Assembly: GCF_024741135.1 (NCBI RefSeq)
Contig: NZ_JANSUY010000003.1
Location: forward strand, 124,001-188,000
Direction of reading: 5' to 3'
DNA from: Aquiflexum gelatinilyticum
Lineage (GTDB): Bacteria > Bacteroidota > Bacteroidia > Cytophagales > Cyclobacteriaceae
Length of the DNA stretch: 64,000 bases
Below, in pieces: positions 45,995-53,995 of this stretch. Every line of letters begins with the position of its first letter. The stretch's first letter is position 1. The position numbers and the translations under genes were made by a program. A model generated the notes under the pieces. It was given only the letters and a program-made list of their open reading frames with translations, was not told the DNA's origin and did not search any database.

Positions 45995-46261
45995 ATGGCA
46001 AATTTTCCCGATTCTGAAAACCCGAATATTCTGACCCTAGCCATCATGGAAATGTGCAGGGTCAGAAAGGGGGAAGAATTCAGGCCTGAAGATGTGGTAA
46101 AATGGCTCTTTCCCGAATCTTGGGAATATTTTGTGGAGGATGTCCATGCCGCAATGGATGATCTTCAAAAGAAGGGGAAAATCGAGGTCTTGGAAAATGG
46201 GGAACCGGTTTGTTCCGAGGGGTTTGCTAATGCTGATTTAAGAATAAGGTCGAAAAGTTAA
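45995..46261 (+). CDS. DUF3253-like small protein
   Basis: 88 residues. ILTLAIMEMCRVRKGEEFRPEDVVKWLF and the following DVHAAMDDLQKKGKIEVLENGEPV, with a final ADLRIRS, fit the DUF3253 winged-helix-like pattern (segments quoted here partly by position, residues 11-38 and 47-70). It is probably cytoplasmic. Function unknown. The start at 45995 is preferred because the first 16 codons reachable from 45947 lie in an AT-rich leader. It is followed by msrA after 45 bases. Confidence 0.7.
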   Translation: MANFPDSENPNILTLAIMEMCRVRKGEEFRPEDVVKWLFPESWEYFVEDVHAAMDDLQKKGKIEVLENGEPVCSEGFANADLRIRSKS

Positions 46262-46306
46262 ACTTCATCTTCCTACTTGGTGTTTATACTCCAAAATCAA
46301 ATTCAA

Positions 46307-46960
46307 ATGAAATTTATACCCTTTGTTTTCGGCTTCAGCATTTTGGCAACCATTTCTTGTGCTCAAGCTCCTACTAAAAACGAAAAAACTATGCAAAAAC
46401 TACCCACAACCTCATTGAACATACCTGAAGGAAAAGAAGCGGCCATTTTGGGAGGCGGATGTTTTTGGTGTACTGAGGCGATTTATCAGGATTTGATAGG
46501 TGTTGAAAAAGTCGTATCAGGATATAGCGGAGGCCATATTGATAAGCCTTCATACCGACAGGTGACTTCCGGAACCACGGGGCATGCTGAAGTGATCCAG
46601 GTAGTATTTGACCCCAAAGTGATCTCTTTCGAAGAAATATTGGAAATATTTTGGGCTACCCATGATCCGACCACCTTAAACAGACAAGGCGCTGATGTCG
46701 GACCGCAATACCGCTCCGCAGTTTTTTATCTCTCTGCGGAACAAAAGGAAAAAGCTGAATTCTTCAAAAAGAAATTGGATGAATCCGAGGCATTCAACAG
46801 ACCAATTGTCACCGAAATAACTGAATTCAGCAACTTCTATAGTGCAGAAGATTACCATCAGAATTATTTCAAGGAAAACGGAGGACAGCCTTATTGCCAG
46901 TTTGTAATCCGTCCAAAAATGGAAAAGTTCAAAAAAGCCTTTGCTGAAAAACTGAAGTAA
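46307..46960 (+). CDS. msrA: Peptide methionine sulfoxide reductase A, lipoprotein form
   Basis: 217 residues. The lipobox TISCAQA acylates Cys18; the catalytic part starts near residue 45 with GGGCFWCTEAIYQ, followed by GYSGGHIDKPSYRQV and GTTGHAEVIQVVFDP, and ends with HQNYFKENG and a late Cys (YCQFVIR). It reduces methionine-S-sulfoxide in proteins. The signal puts it in the envelope, where it would repair periplasmic or outer-membrane proteins. The ATG at 46307 gives the correct signal peptide. Confidence 0.94.
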   Translation: MKFIPFVFGFSILATISCAQAPTKNEKTMQKLPTTSLNIPEGKEAAILGGGCFWCTEAIYQDLIGVEKVVSGYSGGHIDKPSYRQVTSGTTGHAEVIQVVFDPKVISFEEILEIFWATHDPTTLNRQGADVGPQYRSAVFYLSAEQKEKAEFFKKKLDESEAFNRPIVTEITEFSNFYSAEDYHQNYFKENGGQPYCQFVIRPKMEKFKKAFAEKLK

Positions 46961-47025
46961 TTGATTGGCATTAAATTTTGGATTAGATTTTCCTCCTATT
47001 TAGTTTTGGTAAAACAATATACATT

Positions 47026-47535
47026 ATGAAAAAGACCTTGATTTATTTCCTGATGATCGCTTCGGCTGGATTTTCATGTCAGCAAAGAGGAACTGAAGAT
47101 TCTGAATCGCTCACCGAAACCTCAAAGTCAGAAACTGCTGCGGGCAAATTTGGAGCCGACATCAATGACTCCGGTGTTGTGACTTTGGCTGAATTAGTCG
47201 CTGAACTTGAAAGCAAAGACGAATTTTCAGGAAAAGTTGTGGGTGAAATCAAAGAAGTATGTTCCAAAAAAGGATGTTGGATGACGATTGACCTGCCTAA
47301 CGGACAAAGCATGAGGGTCACTTTCAAAGATTATGGTTTTTTTGTTCCTCTTAATTCAAGCGGATATCCCGTTGTCATAGAAGGAATCGCTACCAAGAAA
47401 GTGACTGATGTAGAAACCCTCAGACACTACGCGGAAGATGCGGGCAAATCCAAAGAAGAAATTGAAAAAATAACTGAATCAAAGAATGAATATGCATTTG
47501 AAGCAGTTGGAGTCATTATCAAGGAGAATGCTTAA
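47026..47535 (+). CDS. DUF4920 lipoprotein
   Basis: 169 residues. The lipobox GFSC acylates Cys18. After an acidic linker the DUF4920 pattern appears: KFGADINDSG, GKVVGEIKEVCSKKGCWM with two cysteines, then MRVTFKDYGFFVP, VIEGIA and YAFEAVGVI. The VCxKKGCWM pair might bind a metal; that is inference. The last codons overlap the next gene by 8 bases. Confidence 0.85.
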   Translation: MKKTLIYFLMIASAGFSCQQRGTEDSESLTETSKSETAAGKFGADINDSGVVTLAELVAELESKDEFSGKVVGEIKEVCSKKGCWMTIDLPNGQSMRVTFKDYGFFVPLNSSGYPVVIEGIATKKVTDVETLRHYAEDAGKSKEEIEKITESKNEYAFEAVGVIIKENA

Positions 47536-47953
47536 AAATTGTTTGGTTATTTTCCTTTTGGTAGGTATTGTTTTTTCCTGCAAACAAAAAGAACAGGAAA
47601 AAACAACTCCAGTTCTGTATCCCAACCAAGATGCACCTTTAGCCTTGTTGATGCGGGAAATGTACCTCGATATGGAGGAAATGAAGATGTCATTGGAAAA
47701 AAAAGAAGACATCAAATCCTACCTCGAGAAGCATAAGGCTATACTTACTGCCAAAGCCACAGATCCCAAAGTGAAAGATGCCAAGTTTGATCAAATGGCA
47801 ATAGGATATCTTGAATCACTGAGGCAGATGGATCTTGGACCATATGAATTAAAAGAGTCAAAGTATAAGATCATTTACAGTTATTGTTTGGCTTGCCATG
47901 AGAAATATTGCCCAGGCCCGATCAAAAAAATCACAAACCTTCAAATTGATTAA
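47528..47953 (+). CDS. Lipoprotein with a single CxxCH heme-binding motif
   Basis: 141 residues from ATG 47528. The lipobox GIVFSC acylates Cys18. The C-terminal part has YCLACHEKYCPGPI, one CxxCH, and a helical middle part (MREMYLDMEEMKMSLEKK). It looks like a small one-heme c-type protein, or a four-helix cytochrome relative, but the lack of a clear downstream Met or His ligand leaves this open. It overlaps the DUF4920 gene and is followed by a 69-residue protein after 5 bases, so the three form one unit. Confidence 0.75.
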   Translation: MLKNCLVIFLLVGIVFSCKQKEQEKTTPVLYPNQDAPLALLMREMYLDMEEMKMSLEKKEDIKSYLEKHKAILTAKATDPKVKDAKFDQMAIGYLESLRQMDLGPYELKESKYKIIYSYCLACHEKYCPGPIKKITNLQID

Positions 47954-47958
47954 GTATC

Positions 47959-48168
47959 ATGGCAATAGCATTGGATAATCTTAGAGTAGGAAGAGTTTAT
48001 GCATTTACCAATATGGGAGAAAAAAGGAAACTGGAGATTTTGGCCAGGTTATCAGGAGATAACTTCAAGGTTAAAGATATGGATACCACAGAAGTCTATA
48101 CCATTGAGGAACTGCTGCGATGGGGAAGAGGTAAGGATTATGAGCTTGATGAATGGATGGAGGAATAA
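47959..48168 (+). CDS. Small conserved-looking protein of unknown function
   Basis: 69 residues, no signal peptide. It has an N-terminal beta-like part (LRVGRVYAFTNMGEKRKLEIL) and an acidic C-terminus (GRGKDYELDEWMEE). It begins 5 bases after the cytochrome-like lipoprotein gene and ends just before a strong terminator, so it belongs to that unit. No family recognised. Confidence 0.7.
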   Translation: MAIALDNLRVGRVYAFTNMGEKRKLEILARLSGDNFKVKDMDTTEVYTIEELLRWGRGKDYELDEWMEE

Positions 48169-48171
48169 TAC

Positions 48172-48203
48172 AAAGGCTTTGGTAATCCCAAAGCCTTTTT
48201 TAT
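48172..48203 (+). terminator. Rho-independent terminator after the DUF4920 operon
   Basis: A perfect 11-base stem AAAGGCTTTGG / CCAAAGCCTTT (48172-48198) with a 5-base loop, followed by TTTT. Confidence 0.9.
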
Positions 48204-48208
48204 TGGAA

Positions 48209-49090
48209 CTAGTGACCCGGTTCATAAATAATTCTGAGAAATGTACTTAATCCACTTGTTTCCCTATTGATTGGAATACCTGAAACAATCCCGATCAGGA
48301 AATTTTCAGCAAATCCAACACGCATCTGGGGCCTTAGTACAGTTGTTAATTTTCCGCTTTGAATTTCCTGGTTGATTTCTACTCCTATAAAATTCCTTGT
48401 TCCCGAAAGCATGTAATGAAAGCTAGTGTTGATGTCATATCTTGCTTCCTTCTTTCCTTCAAATTCGTTTGTGATTTTTGGACCGGTATAGACCAAAGTG
48501 TGGAAATTTCTTCCCCATCGTTTGGCCGCAACAAGAAATGGATTAAAAATATTTCCTTTATATAAATTTTCCTCACCCCATTTATTGAGATCTGCCAATT
48601 TGAATTCATGCAAATAGCCTAAAGCGAGGGTGGTTTTTGCTTTTTCTGATACAAGGAACGACCATTGTGAAGCCAATTTCAGAGATTCAAGCCTATTGGA
48701 TGGCTTTTCGATATTAGACGATAATTGGTTTGTTTTTGAAAAGAAAGTGGCAGGAAGTTCTATTTCCAATCCTAGTCTGTCAATAACTGCCCATTCGTAT
48801 TCAATAAGCGCCTCAAATTCGTCAAAGCCCCTTTTATCCGTCATTCCCATTCCAATATTCCATTCTTTTTCACCTTTTCTAGCCCCCAAATCACGGATCA
48901 AGTCAATGTAAAGCGGTTCGGCGTGTAGGACTTTTGGTTTTTCGTTAGGTTTGGGTTCCTCTGTTTCGGCTAAAAAAAGACTATCGAGGATGATGTTTTC
49001 TCTTCTCAGACTATCTGATTTGATTTCTTGGCTATATGAATATTGGACAGTCCAAAATAGGATTGCCACAATGAAATATTTTTTTTTCAT
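48209..49090 (-). CDS. Secreted, probably outer-membrane, protein of unknown function
   Basis: 293 residues. The signal peptide is cut after SYS near residue 20. A short spacer leads to HAEPLYIDLIRDLGARKGEK, followed by alternating strands with many aromatic residues (IEYEWAVIDRLGLEIELPATF, TTLALGYLHEFKLADL), and the end FLRIIYEPGH. This looks like a beta-barrel of 10-12 strands. The first block is strikingly well formed and is likely a conserved family signature. It lies 82 bases after a small gene on the same strand. Confidence 0.75.
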   Translation of the reverse strand: MKKKYFIVAILFWTVQYSYSQEIKSDSLRRENIILDSLFLAETEEPKPNEKPKVLHAEPLYIDLIRDLGARKGEKEWNIGMGMTDKRGFDEFEALIEYEWAVIDRLGLEIELPATFFSKTNQLSSNIEKPSNRLESLKLASQWSFLVSEKAKTTLALGYLHEFKLADLNKWGEENLYKGNIFNPFLVAAKRWGRNFHTLVYTGPKITNEFEGKKEARYDINTSFHYMLSGTRNFIGVEINQEIQSGKLTTVLRPQMRVGFAENFLIGIVSGIPINRETSGLSTFLRIIYEPGH

Positions 49091-49172
49091 TTTGAATATT
49101 TTTTTGATTGAGATCCTAATTTCCTCTTTTAAAAAAAATCAGGATTAGAAATTATTTAAAAACTGAATGTGT

Positions 49173-49556
49173 TTAAAAAAAAATGGATTTCGGTGGAGGG
49201 TTGAGTTTTTCAGCCGCTATGTCTTGGTATAAGTTTTTGAAATAACAAATACAGGATTTTTCATACCGGATTGACATTTTTGGAAAGTGGAATTTCCGGT
49301 TGGAAAAAAGGCTTTTTAGATCAAATATTTTCCTTTTGTCATCTGGTAATTCTGTATCCGGAACAGTGTCTTCATCCATTTCCAAAAAATATTCCAGTAC
49401 TATTTCTGCGACAGAATCATATGGGTCGTCGTATTTAAGTAGGGTTTGGTCCAGGTTGGATAATTGGTAAAAGTTTGCAGTCAGGTTGATGAAATTAATC
49501 AACAACAAATAGGTAATTGTATTTGTGATTCCTTTTTTGATTGCACCCCTTGACAT
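49173..49556 (-). CDS. Small protein with N-terminal hydrophobic segment, unknown function
   Basis: 127 residues. A basic start and hydrophobic stretch (about 10-30) suggest an exported or membrane-tethered protein. The middle is acidic (DEDTVPDTELPDDKRK), followed by a basic/aromatic part ending in AEKLNPPPKSIFF. No family is recognised. Because it precedes the barrel-like gene on the same strand, the two may act together. Confidence 0.55.
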   Translation of the reverse strand: MSRGAIKKGITNTITYLLLINFINLTANFYQLSNLDQTLLKYDDPYDSVAEIVLEYFLEMDEDTVPDTELPDDKRKIFDLKSLFSNRKFHFPKMSIRYEKSCICYFKNLYQDIAAEKLNPPPKSIFF

Positions 49557-49680
49557 TTGGCAAAATTAAAAGAAATAAGTAAGTATTGGAAAATTTGGCC
49601 CCATTCGAATTAAGTGGGTGATTTTGATCACAGGTATTCCCTTTAGATTGGCTATATTCGCAGTCTTATAGCTAAGAATT

Positions 49681-50067
49681 ATGAAAGAGAAAAGTCTCGG
49701 ATCAGCCATCCTTCAGGGAAAATGTCCAAGATGCAGGGAAGGGAATATTTTTCCAACCTCAATATTCAGTTACGATAAATTGACGGAAGTTCGGCATAAA
49801 TGTCCACATTGTGAGGCAGTGTTGACGCCTGAGCCTGATTTTTTTTATGGAGCCATGTATATCAGCTATGCTTTTTCTGTGGCTTTGGTAATCAATGTGT
49901 TGATTATTCTGAATTATTTCTTTGATGATCCCGAAATGTGGGTTTACGGTGTTACGGTGGTGGTTACCAACCTGATTCTGCTTCCTGTGATGCTGCGTTA
50001 TTCTAAAGTTTTGTACCTATATGGGGTGGGGAAATTGAAATTTGATCCCAAATACACCAAAGCATAA
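49681..50067 (+). CDS. DUF983 zinc-ribbon membrane protein
   Basis: 128 residues. Two CxxC pairs (KCPRCREG and KCPHCEAVL) near the start form a zinc ribbon, followed by two membrane helices (about 60-82 and 88-107). This is the DUF983 pattern. Function unknown. Single gene, with a TATATTCG near 49653 as a possible -7 element. Confidence 0.88.
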   Translation: MKEKSLGSAILQGKCPRCREGNIFPTSIFSYDKLTEVRHKCPHCEAVLTPEPDFFYGAMYISYAFSVALVINVLIILNYFFDDPEMWVYGVTVVVTNLILLPVMLRYSKVLYLYGVGKLKFDPKYTKA

Positions 50068-50070
50068 AAG

Positions 50071-50112
50071 AAAAATACCATCCCGGTTTTTGCAATCAGG
50101 ATGGTATTTCGT
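50071..50112. terminator. Bidirectional terminator between the DUF983 and alkaline phosphatase genes
   Basis: An 11-base stem AAATACCATCC / GGATGGTATTT (50073-50109) with a 15-base loop. The minus strand has a good T-rich tail (TTTTTCTTTTAT); the plus strand tail is weak. Confidence 0.75.
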
Positions 50113-50132
50113 TTGGGTTGATGATTTTGTTT

Positions 50133-51536
50133 TTAGGCAAAAAGTGATTTTTCAACTCCACAAGCCTGAAGCATGAAGTTGTGAAGTTCGAAATTTTTGA
50201 CATATCCGGCCAGAGTTTCTGAACCCGGCCCAAACATGGCTAATTCAGCAAAGTCTGCAGAATGGTTACTTCCTGCCCATTGTATAGAAGTATGGGGAGA
50301 TTGCATAGAGGCTAAAGTCATAAATGGAAGATTTCGCGGGTTATACAATCCGTCTGCCCCCCTTTGGTAGCTTTTCAGGATTGTTTCAGCTTCTTCTGTT
50401 TTGAGGGTTATTTTTTGGTGGCTGACGATCAAATCAATCACTTGGGCAGGACTTGTCTCGGGGGTGATTTGGTTCAAAATCCATTCATTTGAGGCCTTGG
50501 ATTCATAAAGCTTCTCAAAATTCCTGTTTGCTTGATTGCTATAGAATAGCCCCGGATTGCTGTTTCCATGGTCTGTGGTGATGATGACGAGTGTTTCTTT
50601 ATCTTTAACCGCAAAATCCATGGCTACTGCGACAGCTTGATCAAAATCAACCTGATCATAGAGTAAGGCAGAGGCATCATTGCCATGGGCAGCCCAGTCT
50701 ACTTTACCACCTTCCACTTGCATGACAAACCCCTTTTGATTTTTGCTCAGAACCTCAATGGCTTTCCTAGTCATTTCAGCCAGGGTAGGAATTTCGCTTT
50801 TAAGTTTGTCATTATTTTCTCTGTCAATGGCATATGGTAGGCCGTCATTGCTAAAAACTCCTAGGATTGGCTTACTTCCATCAGCCTTCATCATATCACT
50901 TTTGTTTCTTGCTACTTCAAAGCCGCTTTGCTTATAGGCTTCAAAAAGGTCCCTTTTGTCCTGCCTTCCTTCTGCAGAAAAAAATTCCGCCCCACCGCCC
51001 ATCATCACATCAAATCTCAATTTGAGGTAATCTTCCGCTATTTCAGGCATGGCATTTCTGCTGCTGTTGTTGACACAAAATGAGGCAGGAGTTGCATGGG
51101 TGATCTGCACAGTTGTGACACATCCGACTGATTTGCCTAAAGACTTGAATTTTTGTAAAATGGGGATGGGCCTTTCGCCGTTTGGGCCGATGTTCAATGC
51201 TCCGTTTTTCACTCTCATACCCCCGCCCCAAGCTGATCCTGCTGCGGCCGAATCTGTGATGAATGAATTGGCGGAAGCAGTATCCATCAAAGCCCGTTTG
51301 ACGGTGTTTTTTTCATAGAGATTTATCCAGTTGGAAGGGCGTCCTTCTTTATTTCTCAACAATAGGTCTGCCATATTGAGTGTGCCTGCACTCATCCCAT
51401 CACTGACGAGGAAGATGATGTTTTTCGCCTGTCCCAATTTGGAATTGGAGATTGAGGTAAAAGAGGAGAAGGAAGAAAGCACACCTAATCCGATGGTAGT
51501 GAAGGCTCCGTTTTTGAAGAAATCCCGTCTGTTCAT
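50133..51536 (-). CDS. Alkaline phosphatase (PhoA family), Tat-exported
   Basis: 467 residues. The start MNRRDFFKNG is a twin-arginine signal, so the enzyme is probably exported folded. Metal and catalytic sites are clear: FLVSDGMS, TDSAAAGSA (nucleophile Ser near residue 97), VEGGKVDWAAHGND, TTDHGNSN, and GSNHSADFAE. It frees phosphate from organic esters in the periplasm. Three GGGTAATTT copies lie in its upstream region. The gene is divergent from a DoxX-like gene. Confidence 0.94.
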   Translation of the reverse strand: MNRRDFFKNGAFTTIGLGVLSSFSSFTSISNSKLGQAKNIIFLVSDGMSAGTLNMADLLLRNKEGRPSNWINLYEKNTVKRALMDTASANSFITDSAAAGSAWGGGMRVKNGALNIGPNGERPIPILQKFKSLGKSVGCVTTVQITHATPASFCVNNSSRNAMPEIAEDYLKLRFDVMMGGGAEFFSAEGRQDKRDLFEAYKQSGFEVARNKSDMMKADGSKPILGVFSNDGLPYAIDRENNDKLKSEIPTLAEMTRKAIEVLSKNQKGFVMQVEGGKVDWAAHGNDASALLYDQVDFDQAVAVAMDFAVKDKETLVIITTDHGNSNPGLFYSNQANRNFEKLYESKASNEWILNQITPETSPAQVIDLIVSHQKITLKTEEAETILKSYQRGADGLYNPRNLPFMTLASMQSPHTSIQWAGSNHSADFAELAMFGPGSETLAGYVKNFELHNFMLQACGVEKSLFA

Positions 51537-51746
51537 GTCTTTAAAATTTAGATGGCTAATTCATTTTTTGTTTAAAATCACGTTGAAAATTACCCATATT
51601 CTGGTTTTGAAATGGAAATTAAAAATTACCCTATCATTAACATTCAAATTTCTAATCCAATGGTCAATTAAAGGTTTTAATTTTGAAATTACCCTGTTAG
51701 ATTTAGTTTGTTCGAATGGTCTTGATAATAAAGCTTAGCCAAATAA
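51537..51746. promoter_or_regulatory. Divergent control region with three AAATTACCC repeats
   Basis: Between the alkaline phosphatase (minus) and the DoxX-like gene (plus) the sequence AAATTACCC occurs at 51587-51595, 51623-51631 and 51686-51694, the first two as AAAATTACCC with 36 bases between starts. On the minus strand they read GGGTAATTT. They might be regulator sites for the phosphatase, but the irregular spacing leaves this uncertain. Confidence 0.4.
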
Positions 51747-52133
51747 ATGGTAAAAATATTCTTTAAATATCTGCTGGGGATATTCTTCATCTTTGCGGGG
51801 AGAAATCATTTCGCAAATCCTGAGTTCTATTTGCCTTTGATACCGGATTATTTGCCTTTCCTTGACTTGATTAACAGTGTTTCAGGAATTTTTGAAATGC
51901 TTCTGGGATTGGGAATCTTGTTTAAAAAATACTCCAAAATGGCAGCTTGGGGAATCATTGTTTTGCTTTTACTATTTATACCTTCCCATATCTATTTTAT
52001 TCAAATAGGGGCTTGTGTAGAAAATGGGCTTTGTGTACCAAAATGGGTGGCGTGGATAAGACTTTTGCTGATTCATCCGATATTGATTTTTTGGGCTTAT
52101 ATTTTCACCAAAAATAAATCATATGGCAAATAA
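51747..52133 (+). CDS. DoxX-like membrane protein
   Basis: 128 residues with four membrane helices. FAGRNHFANPEFYLPLIPDYLP and GIFEMLLGLGILF are typical of the DoxX/MauE-like small membrane proteins. These are associated with redox chemistry in some species; here no partner tells the role. Its 3' end overlaps the next gene by 11 bases. Confidence 0.8.
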   Translation: MVKIFFKYLLGIFFIFAGRNHFANPEFYLPLIPDYLPFLDLINSVSGIFEMLLGLGILFKKYSKMAAWGIIVLLLLFIPSHIYFIQIGACVENGLCVPKWVAWIRLLLIHPILIFWAYIFTKNKSYGK

Positions 52134-52482
52134 TGTTTTTGGTGAACCTCTTTTGATTTGTAGTAATGATCCCAAAACAGGGTATTACCGTAATGGTTGC
52201 TGTGAAACAGGTCCCGATGACCTCGGTACCCATACTGTCTGTGCCCTAATGACCGAAGAATTTTTGATTTTCAGTTACAAAAGGGGAAACGATTTGATCA
52301 CTCCCAGACCGGAGTATTCCTTTGGCGGACTAAAACCCGGAGATCAATGGTGTCTGTGTCTCAGCCGTTGGATTGAAGCCTACAAGGCAGGTGTAGCCCC
52401 TTTTGTGATTTTGGAAGCGACTCACGAAAAAACCCTTGATTTCATTTCATTGCCGGAATTGGTAAAGTATGCCAAAGTTTAA
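52123..52482 (+). CDS. DUF2237 family protein
   Basis: 119 residues. It starts NVFGEPLLICSNDPKTGYYRNGCC and continues with HTVCALMTEEFLIFSYKRGNDL and LKPGDQWCLCLSRW, the DUF2237 pattern with its conserved cysteines (segments here are residues 4-27, 37-58 and 71-84). Function unknown. It overlaps the DoxX-like gene by 11 bases, so they are co-translated. Confidence 0.88.
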   Translation: MANNVFGEPLLICSNDPKTGYYRNGCCETGPDDLGTHTVCALMTEEFLIFSYKRGNDLITPRPEYSFGGLKPGDQWCLCLSRWIEAYKAGVAPFVILEATHEKTLDFISLPELVKYAKV

Positions 52483-53042
52483 TCAGGTTTGATAAAAGGG
52501 GAAATGGATTGTTTTTTGATTTGAGAACCATCAACAAAGAAAATTACCATTTCGGTTTTTAGCTGGCTGATTGTGGAAGGCTTATCCCTGAGATTTAAAG
52601 TCATATATTGCTTCATTCTCGAAAATTCCCTCAATCTATTGATACTGCTTCCATCGGGAAGTAAAAAGAGGTAAGAAACATCAGAGCCGATCTGAATACC
52701 ATCATAATTTCCGGTGAGAATGATGGCTATGTTTGAAATGTCTTGAACATCATATTCCGGTTCGCAGACAGGGTTTCTCGGTGTTTCGGTTTGTCCATTG
52801 TTCCTTTGGATTTTTTCAAACCCAAATTCAATATGGAATTTAAAATCCTTAAAATCCACTGTATCTGTTTTTGTTGAATATTCCTTGTTAAGGTATGGAC
52901 TGAAGAAAATCTGATTGATGCTATCGAGCTCAGCCAAATCAGGGTAGGGACATTCACTGTCAATCTGGTTATCATTTATACACGAAAAAATACCTCCCAA
53001 GAAGATGAACGACAATGTCACAATGATTAGTCGGGTTTTCAT
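52479..53042 (-). CDS. Lipoprotein of unknown function
   Basis: 187 residues from ATG 53042. The lipobox GGIFSC acylates Cys21. The mature part is beta-rich with FKFHIEFGFEKIQRNN and YLFLLPDGSSINRL. No family is recognised. Its 3' end overlaps that of the DUF2237 gene by 4 bases. Confidence 0.7.
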   Translation of the reverse strand: MKTRLIIVTLSFIFLGGIFSCINDNQIDSECPYPDLAELDSINQIFFSPYLNKEYSTKTDTVDFKDFKFHIEFGFEKIQRNNGQTETPRNPVCEPEYDVQDISNIAIILTGNYDGIQIGSDVSYLFLLPDGSSINRLREFSRMKQYMTLNLRDKPSTISQLKTEMVIFFVDGSQIKKQSISPFIKPD

Positions 53043-53458
53043 ATTGATATTTGTCAATCTTAAACCAAAACAAAAGATCCGAATATGATAAGATTATGTC
53101 TCTAATTTAATCAATGAAGCGCATTTTTGTTTCCGATTAAACTAAAAATCAGAAATAGATTTGATGAGATAAAGGATTCAAAACCGTCTTGGGACAGGGA
53201 TGGATTTTTGATTTTAATGAATACAGAAAAAGATTTATGGGTATAAGATTTTTTGGAAGTATTGAATTCGGGAAATACGTTGGTAGATATGGCAGCCAAA
53301 CCAAATGGAAATACTTTACATTAATTTTTTATAACACCGGCAAAGGAATTCATTATAAAAGCGAAATTATAAGGGTGTTTTAAAGCGAAAGCGTAACTTT
53401 ATATCTGTCAGGAAATAAGATGGATTCAAGTTTGATATCTCACTTAAACAAAAATGAC
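53043..53458. other. Intergenic region, no supported gene
   Basis: 416 AT-rich bases between an outward-reading lipoprotein and a barrel protein. A 64-codon open frame (53189-53383, TTG start) lies inside but has no support from family or composition. No RNA gene or strong hairpin is seen. Confidence 0.4.
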
Positions 53459-53968
53459 ATGGATAAATTTTTAACCTTACTGATGTTTTTTCTTATTGGG
53501 ATTTTGCCACAAAATGCTTTTGGACAAGAGGAAAAAGAAGGAAGTAATCATGGCGTTTTTTTGGAATTGTTGGGTAACGGTATTTTCTATTCGGTAAATT
53601 ATGATACCCGGTTTTCGAAAAAAGTGGATGGTTTGGGTGGGAAAGTCGGTTTTGGATATATTAGCATAGATGGAGGCCATTATTCCTCCTTTCCCTTTTT
53701 AGTCAATTACCTTTTGGGAAAAAATGGTCACTATTTTGAAATGGGAGCGGGGGCAAATTTTTTGGTAACGGATTTTGACAATGGGGCTGGTCTTTTTGAC
53801 AACCCTGAAATCGCCAAATGGGAGGGTTGGTCAGGGGCCATAAGTTTGGGTTATAGATATCATCCTGTTGGTGGTGGTTTTTTATTTAGGGCAGGATTCA
53901 CGCCCATGATCAAAAAAGGGGAGTTTAATCCATTTTGGCCACAGGTCTCTTTTGGTTATGCTTTTTGA
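53459..53968 (+). CDS. Small secreted, probably outer-membrane beta-barrel protein
   Basis: 169 residues from ATG 53459. The signal peptide is cut near AFG at residue 21. The mature part alternates strands and turns with many Gly and aromatic residues (FLELLGNGIFYSVNYDTRF, YFEMGAGANFLVTDFDN, SFGYAF terminus), as in small outer-membrane barrels. It shares this style with the truncated first gene. Function unknown. Confidence 0.7.
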   Translation: MDKFLTLLMFFLIGILPQNAFGQEEKEGSNHGVFLELLGNGIFYSVNYDTRFSKKVDGLGGKVGFGYISIDGGHYSSFPFLVNYLLGKNGHYFEMGAGANFLVTDFDNGAGLFDNPEIAKWEGWSGAISLGYRYHPVGGGFLFRAGFTPMIKKGEFNPFWPQVSFGYAF

Positions 53969-53995
53969 ATTTCATTTCAAAAAATTAAGGACATT

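Noticed and set aside
53189-53383. 64-codon open frame in the 416-base gap before the small barrel gene
   Set aside because: TTG start, no family resemblance, no hydrophobic or other clear protein pattern, and an overlapping frame of equal length on the other strand; nothing favours coding.
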